This document shows, piece by piece, positions 1 through 9,664 of a DNA stretch of 64,000 bases. The DNA lies in contig CAJTCY010000003.1 in assembly GCA_910575075.1 (NCBI GenBank), positions 162,161 to 226,160 of the forward strand. The letters run 5' to 3'. The notes beneath the pieces were generated by a model. That model was not told the DNA's origin. It saw only the letters and a program-made list of their open reading frames with translations, and made no database searches. Made by a program: the position numbers and the translations under genes. Origin of the DNA: Lachnospiraceae bacterium. Its GTDB lineage: Bacteria > Bacillota > Clostridia > Lachnospirales > Lachnospiraceae. Position 1 is the first letter of the stretch, and the number at the start of each line of letters is the position of its first letter.

Positions 1-812
1 TACCCTATGGCGTAAACGATGATGGTTTTATTGACTATGATAAGGTAAGGGAGATTGCGTTAGAGTGCAGACCTAAAATGATTATTGCCGGAGCCAGTGC
101 TTATGCAAGGACGATTGATTTTAAGAAATTCCGTGAAATTGCTGATGAAGCAGGCGCGTACTTGATGGTAGATATGGCACATATAGCAGGGCTTATCGCT
201 GCAGGGCTTCATCCAAGCCCCATTCCTTATGCGCATGTTGTGACTACGACTACCCATAAGACGCTTCGCGGACCAAGAGGTGGAATGATTCTGGCAAATC
301 AGGAAATGGCGGACAAATTTAATTTTAATAAAGCAGTATTTCCGGGAATTCAGGGAGGTCCCCTGATGCATGTAATCGCAGCAAAGGCAGTTTGCTTTAA
401 GGAAGCTTTGGAGGAAAGCTTTAAAACTTATCAGCAGAATATCATAGACAATGCCCAGGCATTGGCCAAAGGACTGATGGACAGGAATATTAAACTGGTG
501 TCCGGCGGAACGGACAACCATTTGATGCTTGTGGATCTGACGCCTTACGATTTGACTGGTAAAGCAGTGGAAAAGCTGTTGGATTCTGTCAATATAACCT
601 GTAACAAGAATACAATTCCCAATGATCCTAAATCTCCTTTTGTCACCAGCGGCATCCGTCTTGGAACACCGGCAATTACTTCCAGAGGTTTTACAGGAGC
701 AGATATGGATAAGGTGGCAGAGTGTATTGCAAAGATGATCAAAGAGGGAGAAGCTGCTTCTGAATCAGTGCGTGGAATGGTGAAAGAGCTGACGGATAAA
801 TATCCATTATAA
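1..812 (+). CDS. glyA: Serine hydroxymethyltransferase, 5' end cut by window
   Basis: The enzyme interconverts serine and glycine in the cytoplasm using PLP and tetrahydrofolate, and supplies one-carbon units. The frame is open from base 3 without a start codon, so about the first third of the protein lies outside the window. The visible part has the PLP-lysine motif [14 protein letters not shown] near base 250 and the typical C-terminal segment with [14 protein letters not shown] near base 650, ending in DKYPL. It is convergent with the chemoreceptor gene downstream and shares a bidirectional terminator with it. The family assignment is certain from the motifs. Nothing suggests truncation other than the window edge. 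Confidence 0.97.
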   Translation, partial: PYGVNDDGFIDYDKVREIALECRPKMIIAGASAYARTIDFKKFREIADEAGAYLMVDMAHIAGLIAAGLHPSPIPYAHVVTTTTHKTLRGPRGGMILANQEMADKFNFNKAVFPGIQGGPLMHVIAAKAVCFKEALEESFKTYQQNIIDNAQALAKGLMDRNIKLVSGGTDNHLMLVDLTPYDLTGKAVEKLLDSVNITCNKNTIPNDPKSPFVTSGIRLGTPAITSRGFTGADMDKVAECIAKMIKEGEAASESVRGMVKELTDKYPL

Positions 813-849
813 TATGAAAAGAGAATTGTTATATTAATAGATTCATCTG

Positions 850-990
850 TTCAGAAGGTCTTGCTGCTTAAAGTGCCAAAGACAGAATATATAAAAACAC
901 TCTGGGAAGCTGGCTTCCCAGAGTGTTTTTGTGCATATTGTTTGCATCACTCTGTGGTGTAAACCTTTTGAATGACTCTATGCTTTATAA
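850..990. repeat. Diverged copy of the GTTTCC dispersed element
   Basis: This segment keeps the order of blocks seen in the complete element at 41581-41770 read on the opposite strand: an AGGTCTTGCTGC block, then a hairpin of the GGAAGCTGGCTTCC type, then GTTTTTGTGCA, then AAACCTTTTG. Identity is patchy and was judged by eye, so homology is an inference. The hairpin block is the glyA terminator. Confidence 0.45.
893..930. terminator. Bidirectional intrinsic terminator
   Basis: Bases 893-910 and 913-930 are perfect reverse complements (core CTGGGAAGC/GCTTCCCAG). The arms begin with AAAAA and end with TTTTT, so the hairpin has a U-tract in either direction. It sits between convergent glyA and the chemoreceptor gene and can stop transcription from both. 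Confidence 0.9.
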
Positions 991-1044
991 TTTCTGGCCG
1001 CACGGAACACTAGCGGCAGTCCTTAAAAATTCTCTGTAAATGCT

Positions 1045-2724
1045 TTATTTGCGCAGCTGGAATTTGTTTACAGAAACTTTCAGGTCTTTAGACTGTTTAT
1101 AGAGTTCCTGAGCAGAAGCGGCAGATTTCTCCGCTGTACTGGCATTGGTTTGTACCACTTCCGCAATCTGCTCCATACCCATGGTCAGCTGATGAAGTGA
1201 CTGGGACTGCTGAGTTGCAGATTCTGCAATCTGTTCAATCAATTCTGTAGCCTGTTTTGCGCCCACCACTACTAAAGCAAGAGCCTCTGTAGTTTCTGTG
1301 GATAATGTGGAACCGTTATGGATCATCTTGATAGAATTTTCGATAAGCTCTGTAATGTGCTGTGCAGAAACAGAACTCTTATTTGCAAGATTCTGAACTT
1401 CATCTGCTACAACAGCAAAGCCTTTTCCAGCTTCTCCGGCGCGCGCGGCTTCTACCGCCGCATTTAATGCGAGAATATTTGTCTGGAAAGAGATATCTTC
1501 AATGGTTTTGATGATTCCGCCAATTTCCCGGGAGGCGTTGGAGATATCTTCCATAGCGGAAGTCAGCAGCGCCATCTTATCATTGGCAACGAGCAGCTGT
1601 TTGGCTGCTTCAGTAGAACATTTCCAGGCAGTGTCTGCGTCACTGGAGGTACGGTCTACCTGACCAGACAATTCCTGAATGCTGGAAGATAATTCCTCAA
1701 CGGCAGATGCCTGCTGAACTGCACCGTCAGAAAGAAGTCTGGCATCTGATGCCATTTTGCTGGATTCTTCAGAGACATTTTCTGCTGTTACGTTAATTTG
1801 GGCAAGCGCACGGTTCAAGGCCTCAAGAATCTGACGCATTGCGTTCTGAATCGGCAGAAACTCACCGCGGTAATTGCTGCCGATGGAAAGATCCATATTT
1901 CCTTCTGCCATGTCAGCAAGCTTGGAATCAATGTCCTTTATGTATTTCTTGAGTTCCCGTTTGGTCTCATGAATGGATTCCACCAGCATACCGATTTCAG
2001 ACGTATCAGACCGCATAGCAAAATCAGCGGAAAGATTTCCCTGAGAAATTTCCCCCATTTGGTCGCGTACTTTCATGACCGGACCAATAATCCGAAGTCT
2101 GGTGATAATCATGATAAATATCTGCATGATACCGACGATGATAAATGCGGCAATCATGGAGAATTCAATAGATTCTGCCTTTTTTGCCAAAATCTGTACC
2201 TCAGAAGAGGTTCTGCTATCCAAATCAGCAAGAAATTGTTCTTTGATAGAATTAATCTTTGCGATGGAGGTACTGTATTCTTCTCCATATACATAGTTAA
2301 GGGCATCTTCCATATTTCCAGCCTGTACATTTTTCATGGCCTCATCTTCCAAAGGTACCAGATTATTGGAAAGTCCGGACATTTCATCAATCATATTCTG
2401 TTCTTCTGCGGTTATACCGATTTCCTGCATGGCGGCAACACCTTTGTCCCTGTTTTTCAGGTTATCGACTTCATTCCAGTAATTATCATAGTGTTCCTGT
2501 TCACCGGTAGATGCAAAGGCACGGACTTCGTTGGTGAGGTATGCAGAACCGTTCATGAAACGGTTGGCATTGTAAGTTAGCATAAAACGGTCTTCATTTG
2601 CTTCGCTGAGCTGCCGGTTTACGCTGGTAAATGACAGCAGAGAGTAGATCAGAAACAGGAGCGAAGCAAGAGAAATACCATTTAGAATATACATTAGTGT
2701 AGATTGTTTAATAGATTTTTTCAT
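1045..2724 (-). CDS. Methyl-accepting chemotaxis protein
   Basis: A membrane chemoreceptor that signals to CheA/CheW. In its 559 residues I see TM1 at about 8-32, an extracellular helical sensor domain at about 35-185 (four-helix-bundle type, judged by composition), TM2 at about 187-209, a HAMP segment at about 210-262, then a long coiled-coil signalling domain. The hairpin tip has [20 protein letters not shown] and [12 protein letters not shown], the CheA/CheW contact region. On the minus strand a GGAGG lies just upstream of the ATG. The ligand cannot be inferred. It has no chemotaxis neighbours and appears to be transcribed alone, divergent from the exporter operon. Confidence 0.95.
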   Translation of the reverse strand: MKKSIKQSTLMYILNGISLASLLFLIYSLLSFTSVNRQLSEANEDRFMLTYNANRFMNGSAYLTNEVRAFASTGEQEHYDNYWNEVDNLKNRDKGVAAMQEIGITAEEQNMIDEMSGLSNNLVPLEDEAMKNVQAGNMEDALNYVYGEEYSTSIAKINSIKEQFLADLDSRTSSEVQILAKKAESIEFSMIAAFIIVGIMQIFIMIITRLRIIGPVMKVRDQMGEISQGNLSADFAMRSDTSEIGMLVESIHETKRELKKYIKDIDSKLADMAEGNMDLSIGSNYRGEFLPIQNAMRQILEALNRALAQINVTAENVSEESSKMASDARLLSDGAVQQASAVEELSSSIQELSGQVDRTSSDADTAWKCSTEAAKQLLVANDKMALLTSAMEDISNASREIGGIIKTIEDISFQTNILALNAAVEAARAGEAGKGFAVVADEVQNLANKSSVSAQHITELIENSIKMIHNGSTLSTETTEALALVVVGAKQATELIEQIAESATQQSQSLHQLTMGMEQIAEVVQTNASTAEKSAASAQELYKQSKDLKVSVNKFQLRK

Positions 2725-2841
2725 AGTTTTTCCTCCAGGCTTTTGTCAAACATACTTCCTCTGTTGAAAGATGCACAGATTTCAACCATCTGAAAAAGTA
2801 TGGTGTAATTGTATGTATTTAGTTTACAGAAAATAACAGTG

Positions 2842-2865
2842 AAATTCAACCCATAAGTTGAATTT
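2842..2865. promoter_or_regulatory. Inverted repeat in divergent intergenic region
   Basis: AAATTCAAC (2842-2850) and GTTGAATTT (2857-2865) are perfect 9-bp arms around a 6-bp centre. It lies between the divergent chemoreceptor and exporter genes with no U-tract, which fits an operator better than a terminator. No regulator gene is adjacent, so the role is inferred. Confidence 0.4.
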
Positions 2866-2991
2866 TGTCGTGGAAATGTCTGTAATAATGCATTTAAGAA
2901 AATATTAATAAAATTCGTTAGGAATTATGAGTGATTTGTGATAAGATGATTGTGAGATAGCAGGATATGCGAAAATGTCAGGAGGATAATG

Positions 2992-4440
2992 ATGAGTAAG
3001 AAAAAAATTGGCATTATCATCGTTGTGGCAGCAGTGCTTGTGGCGGCAGCAGGTGGAGGTGCATGGTATTTAAAAGAAAACAGCGGCGGAAACAGTGCAG
3101 ATAAGGTATATGTGGAGAGTGTGGCGTCACTCACATCTTCTGCTTCTGGAGTGCAGAACCGATATTCTGGAGTGGTGGAAGCACAGGAAAGCTGGAAGGT
3201 GAATAAGGAGGCAGAGCGTGAGATAAAAGAAGTTTTTGTGGAAGAAGGCGACATGGTCGAGGAAGGTGATCCGCTGTTTGAGTATGATATGGACGATGTG
3301 AAGGCAGAATTGAAACAGGCAGAGCTTGACTTGGAGGGCATGCAGAATGAGATTACAGATGCCCAGACACAGATCACCCAGCTGACCAAAGAGAGAAATT
3401 CTGCGTCGTCTGATGAGAAATATCAATATACAGCAGATATACAGGAAAAAGAAAACAGTATCAAGCAGACCGAATATAACATTGAGAGCAAGAAAGCAGA
3501 GATGGAGAAAAAGCAGGAAACTATTGATAATGCAGTGGTGACCAGTAAACTGGCGGGTGTCGTAAAATCCATCAATAATAATTCCAGCAATGATATTATG
3601 TCAGGAGAGGACTCTTCTTATATGACTGTGCTGGCAGTGGGAGATTTCCGCATTAAGGGAACGGTGAGTGAGACCAATGTGCAGATGCTGTCAGAGGAAC
3701 AGCCTGTGCTTTTGCGTTCCAGAGTTGATGAAGAGCAGACCTGGACTGGAACAATCAGTAAGATAGATACACAGAATGAGGAATCAGGTAATAATGAAGA
3801 AGGCGGAGTGTACTATGAGTCTGGAAGCGGTATGGAGAAAGCGACAAAATATCCCTTTTATGTGACACTGGATTCCACAGAAGGACTGATGATGGGACAG
3901 CATTTGTTTATTGAACTGGACCAGGGACAAACAGCAGAGAAAGAGGGAATATGGCTGTTTGAAGGATATATTGTACAGGAAGAAGAGACATCTTATGTCT
4001 GGACAGCAGATGCCGGAAACAAGCTTGAGAAACGTATTGTGGAATTAGGTGAATATGATGAGAATATGGGGCAGTATGAAATTTTGTCAGGGCTTACAGA
4101 AGAAGACCTCATTGCATTTCCTATGGAAGGGCTGTATGAAGGAGTGACAGCAGTTACCAATGCAGAAGAAGTAGATTATACTTCTCCATTGTATAATCAG
4201 GAAGGCGAAGAAGGTGGAGAAGAAGGCATGGACTCTGAAGAAGGAGAAGAGGCACAGATGTTTGAGGACGGAGAAGTTCCAAGTGATGGAGAAGTTCCAA
4301 GTGATGGAGAAATGCCGATAGAAGATGAGTTCAGTGGAGAAGAGGATTCCAGCAGCGAAGATGAGTTCAGTGAAGAAGAGGATTCCAGCATTGATGATGA
4401 AAGCCAGGGAGATAACGGCGGAGGGAAACTCGCACAATAG
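2992..4440 (+). CDS. MacA/HlyD-like membrane-fusion adaptor, first of two
   Basis: The adaptor subunit of a MacAB-type ABC exporter, anchored in the membrane and facing outward. Start chosen at 2992 because GGAGG at 2981-2985 is 6 nt away; an ATG at 2989 is too close. The order is: N-terminal TM at about 7-27, a biotinyl-lipoyl half with VFVEEGDMVEEGDPL near 80, a charged coiled-coil hairpin at about 100-180, the second lipoyl half, then a beta-barrel. The last 90 residues are an acidic, low-complexity Glu/Ser/Asp tail with a repeated GEVPSD unit. It is first in an operon with ATPase, second adaptor and permease. The exported substrate is unknown. Confidence 0.9.
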   Translation: MSKKKIGIIIVVAAVLVAAAGGGAWYLKENSGGNSADKVYVESVASLTSSASGVQNRYSGVVEAQESWKVNKEAEREIKEVFVEEGDMVEEGDPLFEYDMDDVKAELKQAELDLEGMQNEITDAQTQITQLTKERNSASSDEKYQYTADIQEKENSIKQTEYNIESKKAEMEKKQETIDNAVVTSKLAGVVKSINNNSSNDIMSGEDSSYMTVLAVGDFRIKGTVSETNVQMLSEEQPVLLRSRVDEEQTWTGTISKIDTQNEESGNNEEGGVYYESGSGMEKATKYPFYVTLDSTEGLMMGQHLFIELDQGQTAEKEGIWLFEGYIVQEEETSYVWTADAGNKLEKRIVELGEYDENMGQYEILSGLTEEDLIAFPMEGLYEGVTAVTNAEEVDYTSPLYNQEGEEGGEEGMDSEEGEEAQMFEDGEVPSDGEVPSDGEMPIEDEFSGEEDSSSEDEFSEEEDSSIDDESQGDNGGGKLAQ

Positions 4441-4461
4441 AAGCCGGAGGGAAGAACAGCT

Positions 4462-5247
4462 ATGATATTAGATTTACAGAATATATATAAGGACTATCAG
4501 CAGGATAAGCTGGTGGTTCCGGTATTGAAAGATGTTTCCCTTCAGGTTGAGGAAGGGGAATATGTGGCAGTTATGGGACCGTCCGGATCAGGAAAGACGA
4601 CATTGATGAATATTATCGGATGTCTGGACCGTCCAACTTCTGGAACGTATCTGCTTGCGGGAGAGAATGTTCAGCAGTGTAAAGACAGAGAAATGTCGGA
4701 TCTGAGGCTTAGAAGCATTGGATTTGTGTTTCAGAGTTTTCAGCTTCTTTCCAGACAGTCAGCATTAGAGAATGTGGCGCTGCCTTTAAGCTATGCCGGT
4801 GTCAAGAAAAAGGAGCGCAGAGAGCGGGCTGTCCAGGCTCTGGAGCGTGTAGGGCTGGGAGACCGGGTCATGTTTAAACCAACCCAGTTATCTGGTGGAC
4901 AGAAACAGAGAGTTGCTATTGCCCGGGCAATGGTAAATAATCCCAAAATACTGCTTGCTGATGAACCGACAGGAGCTTTGGATTCCAAATCAGGCCAGCA
5001 GATTATGGAACTGTTCCAGCAGCTTAATGACGAAGGTGTCACAATCGTAATGATTACCCATGACAGAAATATTGCTTCAAAGGCAAAAAGGATAGTTCAT
5101 ATTATTGACGGTATGATTACGGAAGGAGAGAACAGCCAGCCGGGAAATGAAAATACTGAGATAATGGAAGAAGAGAATAGTCAGCCGGGAAATAACAGAG
5201 ATGATCCGGTGGTGGAAGAAGGCAGCGAGGAGGCAGAGAATGAGTAA
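4462..5247 (+). CDS. ABC transporter ATP-binding protein, MacB/LolD type
   Basis: The cytoplasmic ATPase that powers the exporter. It has Walker A GPSGSGKT near residue 40, signature LSGGQKQR near 141, Walker B ILLADEPTGALDS near 160 and the H-loop ITHD near 195. It belongs to the family of short ATPases partnered with FtsX/MacB permeases. Beyond the usual ~225-residue domain it has a tail in which an EENSQPGN-like unit occurs twice, followed by an acidic stretch. The last 8 bases overlap the start of the second adaptor, so the two are probably translationally coupled. Confidence 0.96.
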   Translation: MILDLQNIYKDYQQDKLVVPVLKDVSLQVEEGEYVAVMGPSGSGKTTLMNIIGCLDRPTSGTYLLAGENVQQCKDREMSDLRLRSIGFVFQSFQLLSRQSALENVALPLSYAGVKKKERRERAVQALERVGLGDRVMFKPTQLSGGQKQRVAIARAMVNNPKILLADEPTGALDSKSGQQIMELFQQLNDEGVTIVMITHDRNIASKAKRIVHIIDGMITEGENSQPGNENTEIMEEENSQPGNNRDDPVVEEGSEEAENE

Positions 5248-6814
5248 GAAAGCAGTTATTATTACAGTAGTATCTCTGGCTGTTGCGGGTGCAGGTATCT
5301 TTGGCGGGATTATGGCATATAGGAATTATCAGAATAATAATCTCACAGCAGAGACGCAGGTTGTATCAAATCTGAACTCGTATTTCGGGGAAAATGGAAT
5401 GAGCAGTTCGGGAATTCTTACAAACGATTTTTCGCAGGAAGTATATGCACTCGAGGATAAAAAGATACTGGAAGTGTTTGTGGAGGAAGGACAAACAGTG
5501 TCGGCAGGTGATCCGTTGATTTCCTATGATATGACCATGTCTCAGCTGGAATTGGAAATGAAGGAACTGGATGTATCCACCAGTAACAGTAAGATAGAAG
5601 CTGCGAAAAAACAGCTGGAAAAGCTGAAAAGAACGAAACCGGTATCACCAAGACCGGCAGCGCCTCCGGAACCGGAACCGCCAGAGGTACCAGAAGAGCC
5701 GGAAGAGCCGCAGGTACCGGAAAAAACAGGCGAAGCTTATAACTTTATTCAAAGAGGTGCAAAACCGAATGATGGCAAGGGAACCGAAGATGATCCCTAT
5801 GTGTATTTGTGTACGCCAGAATGTTATGTATTGGGAGAATTTATTAACGATCTTTCAGCAAATAAAAAGAGACCGATTTATGTCAGTCTTGAAATTCATA
5901 AAGACAATAAACTGACAGATCGGCTGCTCAGCGCCTGGGAAATCGGCGGGGATAATGGTTTTCCTCAGATGGCAGAGGATTCACGCTGGTCTGTGAAAAC
6001 GAAATCTCAGCTTATTGAAGTGGAAGAACCAGAGGTACCGGATGTGCCGGAACCAGAGGTGCCGGATGTGCCGGAACCAGAAGAACCAGAAGGATATACG
6101 TCAGAAGAACTTTCCAAGATGATTAAAGAGAAGGAGCAGGAAATACGGGATCTGGATTTGCAGAAACGGAAAGAAGAGCTGGAGTTAGAACAGATGAAGA
6201 AAGTGTCTGACGACGGTGTGGTAAAGGCTGAGATTAATGGGGTAATAAAGAACCTGGGAGAGCAGGATAACCTTCCTACAGACGGTTCACCGTTTCTCAC
6301 TGTAGCGGGTTCAGAAGGATTGTATGTCAGCGGAGCTTTAAGTGAATTACAGTTAGGTGAAATCAAAGTTGGACAGACCGTGTATGCGAATTCCTGGGAG
6401 AGCGGCAAGAGTTTTGAGGCTACGATCACAGAGATTTCCAGTTATCCGGAGGAAAACAGCAGCGCCTGGGGGGAAGGAAACCCCAATGTGTCATATTATC
6501 CTTACACTGCTTATATAGAAGATACAGAAGGGCTGAGAAATGGAGAATATGTAGATTTGACTATGACGGCCACTATGGGTGAAAACAGGCAGGATCAAAT
6601 ATATATTGAGAAGGCATATATCAGAGAGGAAGATGGTAAGAAATATGTATTGAAGGCAGACGAGAATAACCGTCTGGTGAAACAGTATGTTAAGACAGGA
6701 AAAACCCTCTGGCAGTCAGTAGAAATACAGGCTGGCCTGACTATGGAGGATCGAATTGCGTTTCCTTATGGAAAAGCAGCAAAGGAAGGCGTAAAAGTGA
6801 AAGAGGCTGAATAA
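5240..6814 (+). CDS. MacA/HlyD-like adaptor with domain inserted in the hairpin
   Basis: Start at ATG 5240, with GAGGAGG at 5227-5233; it overlaps the ATPase stop. The 524 residues hold an N-terminal TM at about 5-25, a lipoyl half with VFVEEGQTVSAGDPL near 75, a first coiled-coil helix at about 92-133, a Pro/Glu linker, a compact region at about 161-262, a second Pro/Glu linker with repeated EVPDVPEP, a second coiled-coil helix at about 286-322, then lipoyl half two and the beta-barrel. In Gram-negative MacA the two helices are joined by a short tip that docks TolC. Here a ~100-residue domain on two rigid linkers takes that place. I do not recognise that domain. Confidence 0.88.
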   Translation: MSKKAVIITVVSLAVAGAGIFGGIMAYRNYQNNNLTAETQVVSNLNSYFGENGMSSSGILTNDFSQEVYALEDKKILEVFVEEGQTVSAGDPLISYDMTMSQLELEMKELDVSTSNSKIEAAKKQLEKLKRTKPVSPRPAAPPEPEPPEVPEEPEEPQVPEKTGEAYNFIQRGAKPNDGKGTEDDPYVYLCTPECYVLGEFINDLSANKKRPIYVSLEIHKDNKLTDRLLSAWEIGGDNGFPQMAEDSRWSVKTKSQLIEVEEPEVPDVPEPEVPDVPEPEEPEGYTSEELSKMIKEKEQEIRDLDLQKRKEELELEQMKKVSDDGVVKAEINGVIKNLGEQDNLPTDGSPFLTVAGSEGLYVSGALSELQLGEIKVGQTVYANSWESGKSFEATITEISSYPEENSSAWGEGNPNVSYYPYTAYIEDTEGLRNGEYVDLTMTATMGENRQDQIYIEKAYIREEDGKKYVLKADENNRLVKQYVKTGKTLWQSVEIQAGLTMEDRIAFPYGKAAKEGVKVKEAE

Positions 6815-6843
6815 ATCAAGGCGCACACAGAATGGAGGAAACT

Positions 6844-8097
6844 ATGTTAGAAAATATCAGACTGTCTTTTCAGGGACTGTGGTCACATAAAATGCGTTCC
6901 TTTCTCACTATGCTGGGTATCATTATCGGTATTGCCGCAATTATAGCGATTGTTTCAACGATTAAAGGAACCAATGAGCAGATTAAGGAAAACCTCATCG
7001 GATCAGGAGAGAATACGGTGAATATACGGCTCTACCAGGGAGACAATACGTATGAAATGGAGTATAACGGAATTCCTGACGGCGTTCCTGTCATCTCAGA
7101 AGAGACCAGAACAAAAATGATGGATTTAAAACATGTGGAAGGTGCAGCTCTCTATACATCAAGAGACGCTTATAATGTGATATATTATAAAAATACAGGA
7201 TTGTCTGGGGGAAAGATATATGGAGTTGACCAGAATTATCTGAATGCCTGTAATTATATTATCAGACAAGGGCGGGGATTTACGGAATCCGATTTCAAGA
7301 AATTCCGTAAAGTAGCGCTGCTGGATGAGAACTCATCAGAGACCCTGTTTCAGGGGGAAGAACCTGTGGGAAAGACAGTGGAGATTCAAAGAGAGCCTTA
7401 TACGGTGATCGGTATTGTGTCAAAATCTTCGAAGTTTGAGCCTGTGATAAATAGTATAGAAGATTATTATACTTATGCGGAAAATAATACTGGGGCAGTG
7501 TATGTTCCGGATACCACCTGGCCGCTGCTTTATGGCTATGACGAGCCGCAGTCGCTGGTACTGAAGCTGGACAGCGTAGATAACATGACAGTGGCAGGAA
7601 AGGAAGCGTCAGCCGTTTTAAACAGCAGCTTATCTGTGACGGATGAGACTATGAAATATAAGGCAGATGATCTGCTTAAGCAGGCAGAAGACTTGCAGAA
7701 ACTTGGGCAGTCTACCAATACTATGCTGATCTGGATTGCCGGAATTTCCCTGCTGGTAGGAGGTATCGGCGTAATGAATATTATGCTGGTGTCTGTCACG
7801 GAGCGTACGCAGGAGATCGGTCTGAAAAAGGCAATTGGCGCCCGCAAAGGCAAGGTACTGGGGCAGTTCCTGACGGAGGCGGCAGTGTTGACCAGCCTGG
7901 GCGGACTAGTGGGAGTGATTGTAGGTATCATATTGGCAGAAGTAATTTCAAGAGTAACTGGGACATTGGTGGCAATCAGTATCCCGGCGGCAGTGCTTGC
8001 AGTGGTATTTTCTATGGTTATTGGGATTGTATTTGGACTGCTGCCTTCCTATAAAGCAGCGAACCTTGATCCGATTGAGGCGTTGCGGCACGAATAA
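6844..8097 (+). CDS. MacB/FtsX-family ABC exporter permease
   Basis: The membrane subunit of the exporter. ATG 6844 is preferred over 6832 because GGAGG at 6834-6838 lies between them and serves the later codon. It has TM1 at about 15-40 (after HKMRSFLTMLG), a large extracellular domain of about 220 residues (MacB_PCD type), and three TM segments in the last 130 residues. The conserved VTERTQEIGLKKAIGARKG stretch contacts the ATPase. There is a single permease with two adaptors, so the complex would be a permease dimer with a mixed adaptor ring (inference). serS follows 39 bp downstream and may be cotranscribed. Confidence 0.95.
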   Translation: MLENIRLSFQGLWSHKMRSFLTMLGIIIGIAAIIAIVSTIKGTNEQIKENLIGSGENTVNIRLYQGDNTYEMEYNGIPDGVPVISEETRTKMMDLKHVEGAALYTSRDAYNVIYYKNTGLSGGKIYGVDQNYLNACNYIIRQGRGFTESDFKKFRKVALLDENSSETLFQGEEPVGKTVEIQREPYTVIGIVSKSSKFEPVINSIEDYYTYAENNTGAVYVPDTTWPLLYGYDEPQSLVLKLDSVDNMTVAGKEASAVLNSSLSVTDETMKYKADDLLKQAEDLQKLGQSTNTMLIWIAGISLLVGGIGVMNIMLVSVTERTQEIGLKKAIGARKGKVLGQFLTEAAVLTSLGGLVGVIVGIILAEVISRVTGTLVAISIPAAVLAVVFSMVIGIVFGLLPSYKAANLDPIEALRHE

Positions 8098-8136
8098 ACT
8101 GGCAGAAAATTTTTATAGTATCTCAGGAGGAAAATC

Positions 8137-9432
8137 ATGATTGATTTAAAATTTTTAAGAGAAAATCCGGAAGTGGTGAAACAGAATATACGAAATAAAT
8201 TTCAGGACAGTAAATTGCCTCTGGTAGACGAAGTTATCGAACTGGATGCACAGGCAAGGAAGACACAGCAGGAGGCAGATGCGCTGCGTGCCGACAGAAA
8301 GAAAATGTCTAAGCAGATCGGCGCATTGATGGGGCAGGGCAGGAGAGACGAGGCAGAAGCCATGAAGGCCCAGGTAAATGCAGAAGCCAGCCGTTTGGCA
8401 GAACTGGAACAGAGAGAAACAGAACTTCAGGAAAAGGTCACAAAGATTATGATGACAATTCCTAATATTATTGATCCTTCTGTACCAATCGGAAAAGATG
8501 ACAGTGAAAATGTGGAGGTACAAAAATACGGAGAACCGGTGACCCCGGATTTTGAGATTCCTTATCATTCAGAGATTATGGAGCGCTTTCAGGGATTAGA
8601 TTTAGACAGCGCCAGAAAAGTGGCTGGGAATGGTTTTTATTATCTGATGGGTGATATCGCAAGACTTCATTCGGCAGTGATTTCTTATGCAAGAGACTTT
8701 ATGATTAGCAGAGGGTTTACTTATTGCGTACCGCCGTTCATGATTCGCAGCAATGTAGTTACCGGAGTAATGAGTTTTGCTGAAATGGATGCCATGATGT
8801 ATAAAATAGAAGGCGAAGACCTGTATTTGATTGGAACCAGTGAGCATTCCATGATAGGTAAGTTTATTGACACTATTTTGAAGGAAGAGCAGCTTCCTCA
8901 AACTCTTACCAGCTACTCACCCTGTTTTCGCAAGGAGAAAGGCGCTCATGGCATAGAAGAAAGAGGTGTATACCGCATCCATCAGTTTGAGAAACAGGAA
9001 ATGATTGTGGTCTGCCGCCCAGAGGAATCTAAAATGTGGTTCGAAAAATTGTGGCAGAATACGGTAGATTTGTTCCGTTCTATGGATATTCCTGTGCGTA
9101 CTTTAGAATGCTGTTCTGGAGATTTAGCTGACCTGAAAGTAAAATCCATTGATGTGGAGGCATGGTCACCAAGGCAGCAGAAATATTTTGAAGTGGGAAG
9201 CTGTTCTAATCTGGGAGATGCACAGGCTCGCCGCTTGAAGATTCGAGTTACAGGAAAAGAAGGCAAATATTTTGCGCATACATTAAACAATACAGTTGTA
9301 GCGCCGCCGCGTATGCTTATTGCGTTTTTAGAGAATAATCTGTGCGAGGACGGAAGCGTGAAGATACCAGAGGCGCTTCGTCCGTATATGGGAGGACAGG
9401 AGAAGATGGTTCCTTCAGAGCAGAAAAAATAA
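8137..9432 (+). CDS. serS: Seryl-tRNA synthetase
   Basis: A class II synthetase that charges tRNA-Ser. The 431 residues begin MIDLKFLRENPEVVKQN, typical of the family. An N-terminal antiparallel coiled-coil arm occupies about 30-105 and is followed by the class II core with motif 2 (FRKEKGAHG) and motif 3 (NNTVVAPPRMLIAFLENN). AGGAGG lies 7-8 nt before the ATG. The 39-bp leader is too short for a T-box, so expression probably comes from read-through of the exporter operon or a close promoter. A terminator follows. Confidence 0.98.
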   Translation: MIDLKFLRENPEVVKQNIRNKFQDSKLPLVDEVIELDAQARKTQQEADALRADRKKMSKQIGALMGQGRRDEAEAMKAQVNAEASRLAELEQRETELQEKVTKIMMTIPNIIDPSVPIGKDDSENVEVQKYGEPVTPDFEIPYHSEIMERFQGLDLDSARKVAGNGFYYLMGDIARLHSAVISYARDFMISRGFTYCVPPFMIRSNVVTGVMSFAEMDAMMYKIEGEDLYLIGTSEHSMIGKFIDTILKEEQLPQTLTSYSPCFRKEKGAHGIEERGVYRIHQFEKQEMIVVCRPEESKMWFEKLWQNTVDLFRSMDIPVRTLECCSGDLADLKVKSIDVEAWSPRQQKYFEVGSCSNLGDAQARRLKIRVTGKEGKYFAHTLNNTVVAPPRMLIAFLENNLCEDGSVKIPEALRPYMGGQEKMVPSEQKK

Positions 9433-9482
9433 AAAGATGAAACAGGTTTGCAGTATCAGTAACAGCACAGGAGAGAATAAAA

Positions 9483-9522
9483 CACGGATTGCCATAGCTA
9501 TAGCGTGGTAATCCGTGCTTTT
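9483..9522 (+). terminator. Intrinsic terminator after serS
   Basis: CACGGATT (9483-9490) pairs with AATCCGTG (9510-9517), extended by CCA/TGG inside, and is followed by TTTT. Confidence 0.85.
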
Positions 9523-9608
9523 ATCATGTTATTATGAAAGACTTTATCACACTGAAGAGTGAATAGATCAGTGCGACAGCCCTTTTTGTAAATTGGAAGA
9601 TTTTGTCT

Positions 9609-9637
9609 TTGCACTGCTTTGTCCATTATGGTAAAAT
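9609..9637 (+). promoter_or_regulatory. Candidate sigma-A promoter
   Basis: TTGCAC (9609-9614), a 17-bp spacer and TAAAAT (9632-9637), placed 27 bp before the next gene and after the serS terminator. Confidence 0.55.
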
Positions 9638-9664
9638 TAATTTTCAAGATATAAGGAGAAGCTG

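Noticed and set aside
1798..2580. 260-residue plus-strand frame opposite the chemoreceptor
   Set aside because: It is the antisense shadow of a certain MCP gene; His/Phe-rich translation typical of shadows.
2881..2947. Promoter of the exporter operon
   Set aside because: A TAAGAT -10-like box at 2942 has no acceptable -35 at 16-18 bp, so no call was made.
8098..8136. T-box riboswitch before serS
   Set aside because: The leader is only 39 bp and contains no T-box or specifier structure.
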